DNA of 64,000 nucleotides, taken from Kineosporia sp. NBRC 101731. Its GTDB lineage: Bacteria; Actinomycetota; Actinomycetes; Actinomycetales; Kineosporiaceae. The stretch is from assembly GCF_030269305.1 (NCBI RefSeq), contig NZ_BSTC01000003.1, positions 124,001 to 188,000 of the forward strand. The letters are read 5' to 3'. The notes beneath the pieces are model-generated. The model made no database searches, was not told where the DNA came from, and saw nothing but the letters and a program-made list of their open reading frames with translations. Position 1 is the first letter of the stretch, and each line of letters begins with the position of its first letter. Below are positions 1 through 7,862 of the stretch, one piece after another. Position numbers and translations under genes: made by a program.

Positions 1-2
1 AC

Positions 3-317
3 CCGCCACGATGGGGCCTCGCCTACTGGTATGGACTGATTGCCGAGATGTGGCTGGCCGCGGGAATGCCCGATAAGGCCTCGACCGCTCTCGAGCAGGC
101 TGGCCAGGTCCTCAACGACCTCGGCCAACGCTACGCCGAAGGACTTCTCCTGTTGCTGCGCGCGCGCCTGCTGCACGCGCGCGGCGAACCCGTCGACGTC
201 GTACGGGCCGCCGCCGAAGCGGCCCGTGTCCGATCCTGCGAACGTGGCGCGCACCTCTTCGCCTATCGCGCCGAGACGTTCCTGGCCAGCCTCGACCACC
301 ATCAGACAGTGGGCTGA
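3..317 (+). CDS. C-terminal end of a BTAD/AfsR-type transcriptional regulator (partial)
   Basis: The reading frame is open from the left edge of the window and stops at 317, so only the last ~104 residues are present. They consist of TPR-like helices. They align well with the C-terminal end of the complete BTAD regulator encoded at 2825-6070: both contain a W-Y-x-L-x-x-E-M segment, then DKA, then GQR-x-x-EGL, a long Leu/Arg-rich helix and a G-A-H-L-F motif about 20 residues from the end. That match is seen directly. The family assignment rests on the paralogue, because the DNA-binding, BTAD and ATPase domains lie outside the window. It is therefore probably a second large SARP-like regulator next to the first, pointing the opposite way. 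Confidence 0.7.
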   Translation, partial: PPRWGLAYWYGLIAEMWLAAGMPDKASTALEQAGQVLNDLGQRYAEGLLLLLRARLLHARGEPVDVVRAAAEAARVRSCERGAHLFAYRAETFLASLDHHQTVG

Positions 318-395
318 TCACGATAGATGCGTCGGTCGTCATCAAGTCGTTGTCCATCGGCGATCCAGTCCCGGGGTCGAGGATGAGACCCGACC

Positions 396-791
396 ATGAC
401 TCTGATCGGAGTGGATTTGAAGCTGAAACGTAAGGCCGCTTTTCTGTTCGCCGCCACCATGGCCGTTCTCGGGACGCTGTCCGTGGCCCAGCCGGCTCAG
501 GCTGCGACCCCCGTAGGGGTGAACGTCTGCAACGCCAACTTCGGCGTGACCATCGACATCATCGTTCCGTCGCGAGGGACGACCTGGCACGTGGATCGAT
601 ACTGCAGTCCACAGCAGTTCTATGCTGGTGACAAATTCGTGGTTCGGGTGCATCAGCTCCTGAACCCGCTCCAGTACAAGGATCTCAAGAGCTCCGCGTT
701 CGTCTTCCGGTGGGACTGTGGGGACGATATTCATGGGCTGGGCGTGACTGGGTCCAACTACCTCGACCCCACGGTCTACTACAGCTGCTGA
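396..791 (+). CDS. Small secreted protein of unknown function
   Basis: The product is 131 residues from ATG 396. The N-terminus is a clear Sec signal peptide: a Lys/Arg cluster (KLKRK), a hydrophobic core (FLFAATMAVLGTL) and an AQA signal-peptidase-I site near residue 36. The mature part is about 95 residues with four cysteines, enough for two disulfides, and ends in Y-Y-S-C. A TTG at 417, preceded by GGAG at 5-nt spacing, would give a more typical start (MKLKRK) and may be the true one. I do not recognise the mature domain. A hairpin terminator follows 18 nt after the stop. The protein is probably released outside the cell, but nothing here identifies a partner. Confidence 0.7.
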   Translation: MTLIGVDLKLKRKAAFLFAATMAVLGTLSVAQPAQAATPVGVNVCNANFGVTIDIIVPSRGTTWHVDRYCSPQQFYAGDKFVVRVHQLLNPLQYKDLKSSAFVFRWDCGDDIHGLGVTGSNYLDPTVYYSC

Positions 792-808
792 CCTGGCTGC
801 AGAAGGGC

Positions 809-842
809 CCGGGACGGCGGCGGAAGCTAGGAGCCGTCCCGG
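809..842 (+). terminator. Rho-independent-type terminator after the small secreted protein gene
   Basis: A perfect 10-bp stem (CCGGGACGGC paired with GCCGTCCCGG) encloses a 14-nt loop, starting 18 nt after the stop codon at 791. There is no U-tract, as is common in high-GC actinomycetes. Confidence 0.6.
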
Positions 843-990
843 ACACCGCGTCGATCACGCCGCGAATTCACCGGGCGCGATGGCCGGGGTGTGCAGGCGG
901 AACGGCCGCAACTGCTCGAGAGCCGTCGCCGCGTCCATCCGACGGCCGGGGTCAGGTTCCATGAGGGGAGAACCTTTTCTGGTTCCGTCC

Positions 991-1027
991 GTAGCCCGAC
1001 CGGCTTAACGTGTGCCGGTCGGGCTAC
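991..1027 (-). terminator. Terminator of the minus-strand hydrolase operon
   Basis: A perfect 14-bp inverted repeat (GTAGCCCGACCGGC and its complement) has a 9-nt loop. It lies 13 nt beyond the stop of the minus-strand hydrolase at 1040-1924. It could also act on plus-strand transcription from the left. Confidence 0.7.
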
Positions 1028-1039
1028 GATCACGTCGGT

Positions 1040-1924
1040 TCAGGCGATCTTGCGGGACAGGAAGTCGTGGATCAGCGGGAAGACCTCGTCGGCGCGGTCT
1101 TCCAGGAGGAAGTGCCCGCTGCTGAAGAGTTGGAACTCCAGGTCTTTCAGGTCTCGCTTGTAGGGGTGGGCGCCCTCGGCCGGGAAGATCGTGTCGTTGG
1201 CGCCCCAGACGATCAGAGTGGGCGGCTGCCGGGTGCGCAGCCAGTCCTGAACGGCTGGGTACAGGGCCGGGTTGGTGCCGTAGTCGAGGAAGTAGTCGAG
1301 CTGGATCTCGTCGTTGCCCGGGCGGTCCATCAGTGCCTGGTCGATGACCCAGTTGTCGGGCGAGATCCGTGACGGGTAGGCCATGCCGTCGGTGTACTGG
1401 AACTTCGTGGTCTCGAGTGTGACCAGGTAACGCAGGGCGTCGCGCCTCTCCTGGCTCGTGTCGGCCCAGTAGCGTTTGATCGGCGCCCAGAAGGCGTTGT
1501 CGAGTCCTTCGTCGTAGGCGTTGCCGTTCTGCACGACCAGGGCGGTGATCGCGTCGGGGTCGGCGAGAGCCAGGCGCCAGGCGGTCGGCGCGCCGTAGTC
1601 GAAGACATTGACGGCGTACCGGGTGACACCGAGCTTGTTCAGCAGCTTCTGGACGTACAGGGCCGCGTTGTCGAACGTGTACGAGAACTCCGACCGGTCG
1701 GGCGCCGCGCTCTGACCGTAGCCCGGAAGGTCGGGCGCGATGACGTGAAAACGGTCTGCCAGGTATGGAATCAGATGACGAAACATGTGGGACGACGTCG
1801 GGAAGCCGTGAAGAAGCACGATGACCGGGGCGTCGGCCGGGCCCGCCTCCCGGTAGAAGAGCTCGAACCCGTCGAGATTTTCGGTCTTGTGGTGGACGAC
1901 GGGCACGGACGAACTGGTGGTCAC
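1040..1924 (-). CDS. Alpha/beta hydrolase of the haloalkane dehalogenase / epoxide hydrolase type
   Basis: This is a 294-aa protein. The start is the GTG at 1924, preceded by GGAG six nt upstream; the open frame continues upstream but only antisense to the next gene. The oxyanion-hole motif HGFPTSSHMF sits near residue 45. The nucleophile elbow V-F-D109-Y-G has Asp rather than Ser, the mark of haloalkane dehalogenases and epoxide hydrolases. An SGHFLLED segment near the C-terminus supplies the catalytic His. It should act in the cytoplasm, since there is no signal peptide. It is the second gene after another alpha/beta hydrolase (64-nt gap), downstream of a BTAD regulator. It is closely similar to the protein at 6932-7813, which lacks the nucleophile. 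The substrate is unknown. Confidence 0.85.
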   Translation of the reverse strand: MTTSSSVPVVHHKTENLDGFELFYREAGPADAPVIVLLHGFPTSSHMFRHLIPYLADRFHVIAPDLPGYGQSAAPDRSEFSYTFDNAALYVQKLLNKLGVTRYAVNVFDYGAPTAWRLALADPDAITALVVQNGNAYDEGLDNAFWAPIKRYWADTSQERRDALRYLVTLETTKFQYTDGMAYPSRISPDNWVIDQALMDRPGNDEIQLDYFLDYGTNPALYPAVQDWLRTRQPPTLIVWGANDTIFPAEGAHPYKRDLKDLEFQLFSSGHFLLEDRADEVFPLIHDFLSRKIA

Positions 1925-1988
1925 GATTTCTCCAGATGCAGAGGGACGGAAGAGCGTGCGGCTGGTGACAGAAGCGGTGAACGGCCGG

Positions 1989-2693
1989 TCAGAGCGAGTG
2001 GACGGCCTCGAGGATGACGGCCGTGACCTCGTCGGCCCGGGACTGGGCGACGGCGTGCGATCCGCCCTCGAGCTCGACCACGGTGGCCCCGATCTTCTTG
2101 GCCGTCTCGCGCTGGAAATCGGGGTGGATCGCGTGGTCGGCGCTGCCGAACACCCACCAGGTGGGAACATTCCGCCAGGTCGGGGCCACAGCGAGCGGCT
2201 CACCGAGAGCCTGCGCGGCGACCGGTCGCTGGTTGAGGGCTCCGAGGGCAGCCTCGCCCTCGGGCAGGTCGGCGCCGAAAACGTCCGGGTACCGGTCAAC
2301 CTGGATGGTGACCTCGGGGATGTCGCTTCCCGGGTAGGTCCACGGCTGCAGGGCGGACAGCAGCGCCGGGTCGGGGTATTCGGCGGTCGCGCTCTGTGCG
2401 CTCTCGCCCTGGTCGAGCCCGAACGCGCCGACGAGGACGAAAGCCTTGACGTTCGGGGCCGAACTGCCGGCGTAGGTCGCGACCGCCCCGCCGTAGCTGT
2501 GGCCGACGAGCACGACATCGCCGTCGGTCTGAGCGATGGCGCCGGCGACGTACTCGCCGTCGGAGGTGAGGCCGCGCAGCGGGTTCGCGATCGCACGGGC
2601 TGCGACACCTTCGCGGTGCAGCCGGTCGATCACCCGGTTCCAGGATGATCCGTCGGCGAATGCGCCGTGAACGAGCAGTACCGTTGCCGACAT
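1989..2693 (-). CDS. Alpha/beta fold hydrolase (esterase-like, Ser nucleophile)
   Basis: This is a 234-aa protein; the start at ATG 2693 is preceded by GGAGAGG. The N-terminal strand and oxyanion loop read V-L-L-V-H-G-A-F-A-D-G-S-S-W, typical of the small EstC/RutD-like branch of alpha/beta hydrolases. The nucleophile elbow is G-H-S66-Y-G-G, the acid is likely in F-G-S-A-D-H and the His is in G-G-S-H-A-V. No signal peptide is visible. It is first in a two-gene minus-strand unit with the Asp-nucleophile hydrolase. A sequence like the TetR operators upstream of 6230 lies in its promoter region (2767-2778), so it may be controlled by that regulator. The substrate cannot be deduced. Confidence 0.85.
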   Translation of the reverse strand: MSATVLLVHGAFADGSSWNRVIDRLHREGVAARAIANPLRGLTSDGEYVAGAIAQTDGDVVLVGHSYGGAVATYAGSSAPNVKAFVLVGAFGLDQGESAQSATAEYPDPALLSALQPWTYPGSDIPEVTIQVDRYPDVFGADLPEGEAALGALNQRPVAAQALGEPLAVAPTWRNVPTWWVFGSADHAIHPDFQRETAKKIGATVVELEGGSHAVAQSRADEVTAVILEAVHSL

Positions 2694-2760
2694 GAGGTGG
2701 CACCTCTCCACTATGGGAACTTCCGAGCGATCAGCTGTTTCGTGGCTTCACGCTAGGTGT

Positions 2761-2779
2761 CTCAAGTGGAGTATCAGTG
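2761..2779. promoter_or_regulatory. Possible TetR-type operator half-copy upstream of the hydrolase pair
   Basis: The sequence TGGAGTATCAGT (2767-2778) matches TGGAGCACCAGT (6167-6178) of the TetR-gene operator at 10 of 12 positions, and both are preceded by CTCA. It lies about 70 nt upstream of the hydrolase start at 2693. The assignment is by resemblance only. Confidence 0.35.
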
Positions 2780-2824
2780 AATCTGTTCTCGTTGAGGACG
2801 GTCAGCGGCGATTCACTCAGAATC

Positions 2825-5800
2825 TCACCGGTCGAGATCCGCGAGGAAGTGGTCGGTGCGGCGCACGAACAGATGGGCACCCTGCCCGAACGCGACGTCC
2901 CGGGCCTGCTCGGCGTGATGCCGAGCGGTTCGGTGGTCGCCCCGGGCCGCCATCACCTTGGCTCGGAGCAACCTGATCAGCCCTTCCGAGGACCTCTGGC
3001 CGTAGCGCTCCAGCGAGTCCTCGGCCCGGTCGACCGCCGCTGCGGCCTTGTCCAGGTCGCGTGCAGCCATGCGCATTTCGCCGAGGAGCGCGTACCAGGT
3101 CGAGACGCAGGTACGGGCGGGAGAGGACAGATTGGCGACGATGAGATGTTCGGCCTGGTCTGCGGCGGCTGCGGGATCCTGGCCGGTCATCGCCAGAGCC
3201 CAGTGCTGGGCCAGCCTCAGGTAGGTACCGAGCGAGAAGAACGAGAAGTCCGGATCGGCGGCGATGCCCCGACGGGCGGCCCTCAGGGCCCAGCCCGCGT
3301 CGCCCACCACCGCCGCGGCCCGGGCCTCGAAAGACGTCGCGACGGTGATCGCATAGGGGTCGTCGCCGGTGGCCGCGGCCAGATCGGCGAGCAACGACCG
3401 GGCGGTGTCCGTCTCTCCGTAGTAGGCCGCGATCTCGGCAAACATCCCGGCCGACATCAGCTGCACACCGTCACGGACGGGATCGTGCTCCGGGGCACCC
3501 GGGGCCGGCAGCGGTCCCGCCTCCGTCGTACTCAGTCGCCGGAACGACGCGCCGACGTTGCCGAGACACCATTCGTGGATACCCGCCGCCGCGTCGGCGT
3601 ACGCGCGCACCACCGGGTCGGTGGAGGACCGTCCGAGATCGTCCAGACGACGGGCCAGCGGAGTGCTGCGATCCAGTTCGAGGGCTTGACCGTGAGCGGT
3701 CCAGCGGGAGAAGAGGAACCCGGCGGCCTCGCGCTCACGCCCCAGGCGCAGCGCGATCTGCTCCGCTCGTTCCATCAGGCTGACAGAGGCCATGCCGTAC
3801 ATCGATCGCTGCCCGACGACGGCGATCAACTGCGACAGCGCCTCCAGCTCGGGCCCGGGCAGAGAGGACCGGCGTGCCAGTTCGACGGCCGACCCGAAGT
3901 GACGCTCGGCCGCGCCCAGAGCGGTCTTGGCCAGGGCCCGGGTGCCGGCCCGGACAAGGGCCGTGACCGTCCGGGCAGGGTCTGCCATCGGGCCCGCGGC
4001 CCACAGATGGTGGGCGACCCTCTCGGCCACGGACTCGTCACTCAGACCGACCTGCTCCATGGCGTCCGCGATACGCCCGTGCAAGGCCGCGGCGCGACCG
4101 GGCGAGATCTCCTCCGACACGGCCTGACGCACCAGGTCGTGAGTGAAACGGTAGGAGAACGGGTCACCCGGGACCGGGCCGACGAGACCCAGCTCGCACA
4201 GCGGTTCCAAGCGGTTCAGGCAGGAAACCACATCCAGGGACGCCGATCGGGCCAGCAGAGCGAGTTCGACGTTGCGTCCCACCAGCGCCGCGGTCTCGAG
4301 GAGATCGAGCTCTTCGCGATCCAGGCCGGCCAGCCGGTCCCGGACGACGTCGCGGACGGTCACCGGAACGCCTCGTCCCAGCACCGTCTCCTGAGTGATC
4401 ACACTGTCGGAAGCCAGCAGCCGACCCAGTTCCCGGACGAAGAACGGATTACCCGCGGTACGGGTGTGCACCAGGCCGGCCACGTCGGTCGCCGGGAGAA
4501 CACCGGTCTCGAGACGGACGAGCTCGGCCACCTCGTCCGGGCTGAGGGGGCCGACGACAACGCGCCGGTGGCCAGGGATCCGGCTGATTGCTGCGAGCGT
4601 ACGGACCAGTTCGAGACTGGCCGAGGTGCCGCGGTTGCGCAAGGCCCCGACCACGGCGGACCTGGCGGGAAGCCGGGTCACGACATGCTCCAGCAGTTGT
4701 AGCGAACTGGTGTCGGCCCACTGCAGATCGTCGAGCACCAGCACGACCGGTCGCTCACCCGCCCACTCGGCGATCAGGCCGAGAATCTGCTCGCGCAGGC
4801 GGAACCGTCCGTTGCCGTCCGAGACGGTCGCCGGCGCGGCGGTCTTGCCGGGGGAGCCCACGAGATGGCCCAGGTCACGAGACAGCCACTCCTCGCGGCG
4901 ATCCGGCGGCAGGGCTTCGAGCAGACGGCTCACGGTCTCGACCCAGGGCCACATCGTCGGCGTACCCTCACCCGGCAGGCAATGACCCCAGACCACCAGG
5001 GCGCCCTGGTGCTCGGCGTGAGCGGCGACCTCCTGCAGGAGCCGGCTCTTGCCCGCTCCCGGCTCGCCCTCGAGGAGAACGACCGCGGTCCCGTTCGCCA
5101 GAGTCGGTGCGACCGCCCGGTGCAGCGCCGTGATTTCGGCCGTGCGGCCGACCAGATGCTCCGTCGGCCCGGGGGCGATCGAAGCTTCCAGGGACTGGGG
5201 GATGATCGGCCGGTCCGGGGACGTGGTGGCGAGCACCGGACCCGGGCGCGATGCTGGTGTCTGCGCGAGTACTCGCTGATGGGCCTCGCGCAGAGCGACT
5301 CCCGGGTCGATGCCGAGGTCTTCGGCCAGTCGGCGCCGCGCGCCGTCGAACACCGCCAGCGCCTCCGCCTGGTGGCCCGCCTCTCCCAGCGACAGCACCA
5401 GACCGGCCAGCACCGGCTCGTGCAGAGGGGCCATCGCGGCGGCCAGGTGCAGCGCCCGGAGAACCCGGTCGGGCCGTTTCAGGGACCGAGCGGTGGCGGC
5501 CGCCTCGACACAGGCCTGGAAGTACTCCTTGTTCAGACCGGCGAAAATCGGTTCGGCCGACGGGCCGTGGGCCCACCCGTCGCCGGCCGGACCGCTCCAC
5601 AGATCGAGCGCATCGACGTAGTGGTCGAGCGCCTCCTCTTCATCCCCCTGAGCGAGGGTCGTACGGGCCTCGCCGGTCAGCCGCCGGAACGTCAGGAGGT
5701 CCAGCACATCCGGCTCACTGGTCCAGAGATAGCCCCCTCCCCGGCTCACCAGATAGGTCCCGCCCTCCCGCGGCGGCAGATCCGGTTCCAGCAGGCGTCG

Positions 5801-6070
5801 CAGGAACCCGACGTACTTGTGAATGACGTTCAGCGCGCTCGCCGGTGCCTCTTCGCCCCAGATCAGGTCGATGAGTTCAGCGGTGCCCGTCGGGCGACCG
5901 CCCCGGGCGAGCAGCAACGCGAGGAGATACGCCTGCTGACGCGGCGCGGTGTCGAGTTCGGTCCCGCCCCGCCACACCCGAAGCGGACCGAGGATGTTCA
6001 GCCGCAAGGTGTCTTGGCCCGTCAATGGTTTTCGCCCGCCGAAGCCCACAGAAACCTGCGTCACGGTCAT
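2825..6070 (-). CDS. Large SARP/AfsR-type regulator: BTAD plus AAA/NACHT-like ATPase plus TPR
   Basis: This is a 1,081-aa regulator. Residues ~20-110 form an OmpR-like winged helix (L-R-L-N-I-L-G-P-L-R-V-W start, typical of SARPs). Residues ~120-275 form the bacterial transcriptional activation domain. An ATPase follows, with Walker A GEPGAGKS near residue 335 and Walker B VVLVLDDLQWAD near 445. The rest is a long TPR-like helical region with no C-terminal LuxR helix-turn-helix. Family knowledge: SARPs activate promoters by binding direct heptamer repeats 11 bp apart, just upstream of the -10. Several promoters in this window have exactly that layout (see 14648-14680), which makes this protein or its partial paralogue at 3-317 the natural candidate activator; that link is inference. 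Two hydrolase genes follow on the same strand after 131 nt. Confidence 0.88.
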   Translation of the reverse strand: MTVTQVSVGFGGRKPLTGQDTLRLNILGPLRVWRGGTELDTAPRQQAYLLALLLARGGRPTGTAELIDLIWGEEAPASALNVIHKYVGFLRRLLEPDLPPREGGTYLVSRGGGYLWTSEPDVLDLLTFRRLTGEARTTLAQGDEEEALDHYVDALDLWSGPAGDGWAHGPSAEPIFAGLNKEYFQACVEAAATARSLKRPDRVLRALHLAAAMAPLHEPVLAGLVLSLGEAGHQAEALAVFDGARRRLAEDLGIDPGVALREAHQRVLAQTPASRPGPVLATTSPDRPIIPQSLEASIAPGPTEHLVGRTAEITALHRAVAPTLANGTAVVLLEGEPGAGKSRLLQEVAAHAEHQGALVVWGHCLPGEGTPTMWPWVETVSRLLEALPPDRREEWLSRDLGHLVGSPGKTAAPATVSDGNGRFRLREQILGLIAEWAGERPVVLVLDDLQWADTSSLQLLEHVVTRLPARSAVVGALRNRGTSASLELVRTLAAISRIPGHRRVVVGPLSPDEVAELVRLETGVLPATDVAGLVHTRTAGNPFFVRELGRLLASDSVITQETVLGRGVPVTVRDVVRDRLAGLDREELDLLETAALVGRNVELALLARSASLDVVSCLNRLEPLCELGLVGPVPGDPFSYRFTHDLVRQAVSEEISPGRAAALHGRIADAMEQVGLSDESVAERVAHHLWAAGPMADPARTVTALVRAGTRALAKTALGAAERHFGSAVELARRSSLPGPELEALSQLIAVVGQRSMYGMASVSLMERAEQIALRLGREREAAGFLFSRWTAHGQALELDRSTPLARRLDDLGRSSTDPVVRAYADAAAGIHEWCLGNVGASFRRLSTTEAGPLPAPGAPEHDPVRDGVQLMSAGMFAEIAAYYGETDTARSLLADLAAATGDDPYAITVATSFEARAAAVVGDAGWALRAARRGIAADPDFSFFSLGTYLRLAQHWALAMTGQDPAAAADQAEHLIVANLSSPARTCVSTWYALLGEMRMAARDLDKAAAAVDRAEDSLERYGQRSSEGLIRLLRAKVMAARGDHRTARHHAEQARDVAFGQGAHLFVRRTDHFLADLDR

Positions 6071-6164
6071 TCCGACCCCTTTGAAGTGGCCCGACCCAGG
6101 TCATGCCCCGTTTGCCGGGCCTGGTCGGAATAGCCGAAGTGTTGCTTATGGGTACACTCTACTC

Positions 6165-6209
6165 ACTGGAGCACCAGTCCAGCCATAGTCACTGGAGTCC
6201 GTCTCCAGT
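6165..6209. promoter_or_regulatory. Two palindromic operators of the TetR regulator
   Basis: ACTGG-AGCA-CCAGT (6165-6178) and ACTGGAG-TCCGT-CTCCAGT (6191-6209) are two perfect inverted repeats sharing the ACTGGAG arm. They lie 21-65 nt before the TetR start codon, which is typical for autorepression. A TACACT hexamer at 6153-6158 just upstream could be the -10 of this promoter. Confidence 0.65.
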
Positions 6210-6229
6210 CAGTAGGAGCGGAGTAGAGC

Positions 6230-6847
6230 GTGCCGGAGCGAGCAGCACCAGCGAACCGTCGCGAGCGGTACGCCCAGATGACCCGCGAGGAAGTGGTCAG
6301 CGCCGCCCGCAAGCTGTTCGCCACGCACGGTTACGAACAGACCACGGTCGAGAAGATCGCCCGGGAGGCCGGGGTCTCCACCGCCACCGTCTACGCCCAG
6401 TGCGGAGGTAAGGAAGGCCTGCTCCGGACCCTGATGGACATCTGGACGACCAGTCCCACCGTGGGGCGGATCATCGGTGACGCCGTCGCCCGGCCCACCG
6501 GCGCGGAGAAGCTCGAGGTCCTCGCCGACGGCTACATCGAACACTTCCTCGAGGCCAACGACATCATGTCGGTCCTCTACCGTGCCGCCGCCAGCTCCAA
6601 GCCCGTCGAGGAGTTCATGGAGGTCGCCGAGCAGCGCCACCGGGAGGCGCTGGAGGCGATCACCCAGAGCATCGCGGACGTCGGTGCCCTGGCCGACGGC
6701 CTGTCGGTGGGTGACGCGGCCAAGATCATCTACTTCCACTTCCGTTACCAGCAGGTCGTCCTTGCGGTCGAGACGTTCGGCTGGGGAGTGGACCGGGCCA
6801 AGGAATGGTCCCTGGAGCGGGTCAAGGCCGCGATCCTCAAGGACTGA
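6230..6847 (+). CDS. TetR/AcrR family transcriptional regulator
   Basis: This is a 205-aa protein starting at GTG 6230, with GGAG six nt upstream. The N-terminal helix-turn-helix is clear: A-A-R-K-L-F-A-T-H-G-Y-E-Q-T-T-V near residue 30, then I-A-R-E-A-G-V-S-T-A-T-V-Y, the canonical TetR recognition helix. The C-terminal ligand domain is all-helical and not diagnostic. Two palindromes that share an ACTGGAG arm overlap its promoter region, so it probably represses itself. A related sequence precedes the hydrolase gene at 1989-2693. The alpha/beta hydrolase at 6932-7813 follows after 84 nt on the same strand and may be co-transcribed. The inducer is unknown. Confidence 0.88.
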   Translation: MPERAAPANRRERYAQMTREEVVSAARKLFATHGYEQTTVEKIAREAGVSTATVYAQCGGKEGLLRTLMDIWTTSPTVGRIIGDAVARPTGAEKLEVLADGYIEHFLEANDIMSVLYRAAASSKPVEEFMEVAEQRHREALEAITQSIADVGALADGLSVGDAAKIIYFHFRYQQVVLAVETFGWGVDRAKEWSLERVKAAILKD

Positions 6848-6931
6848 CCCGACGCCATTCCACAACCTGTCAACAACGACTGTCTACGTTCTGATGACTG
6901 CGAGCACCTCGGCCGAAAGAAGCAACAGATC

Positions 6932-7813
6932 ATGGTCACTACCCATCACCGGTACGCCCTGGTCGACGGTCGGCGGATCTTCTACCGCGAGGCAGGCCTC
7001 CCGGGCCGGCCCACCCTGGTCCTGCTGCACGGGTTCCCGACCAGCTCTCTGATGTTCCGGCAGCTGATCGCGTGCCTGGCCGATCGCTGGCACCTGATCG
7101 CCCCCGATCACCTCGGCTTCGGCCTCTCCGACACCCCGTCGGTCCGCGAGTTCGCCTACTCTTTCGACGCGCTCGCTGATCTCACGCAGTCCCTCGTCGC
7201 GCAGCTGCGGATCGAGCAGTACGGCCTGTTCGTGCAGGGGCACGGCGCGCAGATCGGGTGGAGGCTCGCGCTGCGGGCACCGGAAGCCGTGAAGGCCCTC
7301 ATCAGCCAGAACGGCAATGCTTACGTCGAAGGCCTACAGCCGGAGTTCTTCACGACCGTGCGGGACTACTGGCGGGCGCAGACCCCCCAGACCGAGGCCG
7401 GGATGCGGGAGGCTCTGACGCTAGAGCTCACACGCTGGCAGTATCTCGCCGGGGTGGCCGACGAAACCCTGGTGGACCCCAACACCTGGCTCCACGACCA
7501 CGGTCTACTGTCGCGCTCAGGTAACGACCTGATCCAGCTCGCCCTCTTCATGGACTACGCGTCGAACCCGCCCTTGTACCCGCGTGTGCATCGGTACTTT
7601 CGTGAGAGCCAGGTTCCGCTGCTCGCGGTTTGGGGGCGGGGCGACCCCATCTTCGGACCCGCCGGCGCCATCGCCTTCACCGCTGACCTGCCGGATGTCG
7701 AGGTCCACCTTCTCGACGGGGGGCACTTCCTCCTCGAGAGCGCGCTGGACGAGGTCGTACCGCTCGTGCGGGCCTTCCTGGACAAGCATCTGGAAGACGC
7801 GGTCCTTCGCTGA
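6932..7813 (+). CDS. Alpha/beta hydrolase homologue lacking the catalytic nucleophile
   Basis: This is a 293-aa protein, clearly homologous to the hydrolase at 1040-1924. They share HGFPTSS at the oxyanion hole, S/V-Q-N-G-N-A-Y after the nucleophile strand and G-H-F-L-L-E at the catalytic His. At the nucleophile elbow the sister has V-F-D-Y-G-A, while this protein has V-Q-G103-H-G-A: the Asp is replaced by Gly (codon GGG at 7238-7240). The reading frame is otherwise intact, so it is either a non-enzymatic binding protein or an enzyme that uses another residue. The start ATG has AAAGAAG upstream. It follows the TetR gene and is convergent with the secreted protease gene. Confidence 0.85.
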   Translation: MVTTHHRYALVDGRRIFYREAGLPGRPTLVLLHGFPTSSLMFRQLIACLADRWHLIAPDHLGFGLSDTPSVREFAYSFDALADLTQSLVAQLRIEQYGLFVQGHGAQIGWRLALRAPEAVKALISQNGNAYVEGLQPEFFTTVRDYWRAQTPQTEAGMREALTLELTRWQYLAGVADETLVDPNTWLHDHGLLSRSGNDLIQLALFMDYASNPPLYPRVHRYFRESQVPLLAVWGRGDPIFGPAGAIAFTADLPDVEVHLLDGGHFLLESALDEVVPLVRAFLDKHLEDAVLR

Positions 7814-7862
7814 GCTCTTCGCCAGCGCGCTCTTCGAGGATCGTTCGTGACACCGAACGGCG

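Noticed and set aside
338-370. GTCGTCA/GTCGTTG repeat with 11-bp period before the first secreted protein gene
   Set aside because: The heptamers do not match the TCAAC core and no xAnnnT hexamer lies at the required 9-bp distance.
1925-2608. In-frame upstream extension of the hydrolase at 1040-1924
   Set aside because: It overlaps the next gene out of frame and is Ser/Arg-rich noise. GTG 1924 has a good ribosome site and matches homologue starts.
2777-4702. Long plus-strand open frame antisense to the BTAD regulator
   Set aside because: It is a GC-bias shadow: Arg/Gly/Pro-rich, low-complexity translation with no recognisable domain, opposite a gene with clear Walker motifs.
7842-7859. Short inverted repeat CGTTCG/CGAACG between two convergent genes
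   Set aside because: Only six base pairs with a six-nt loop, too weak to call a terminator.
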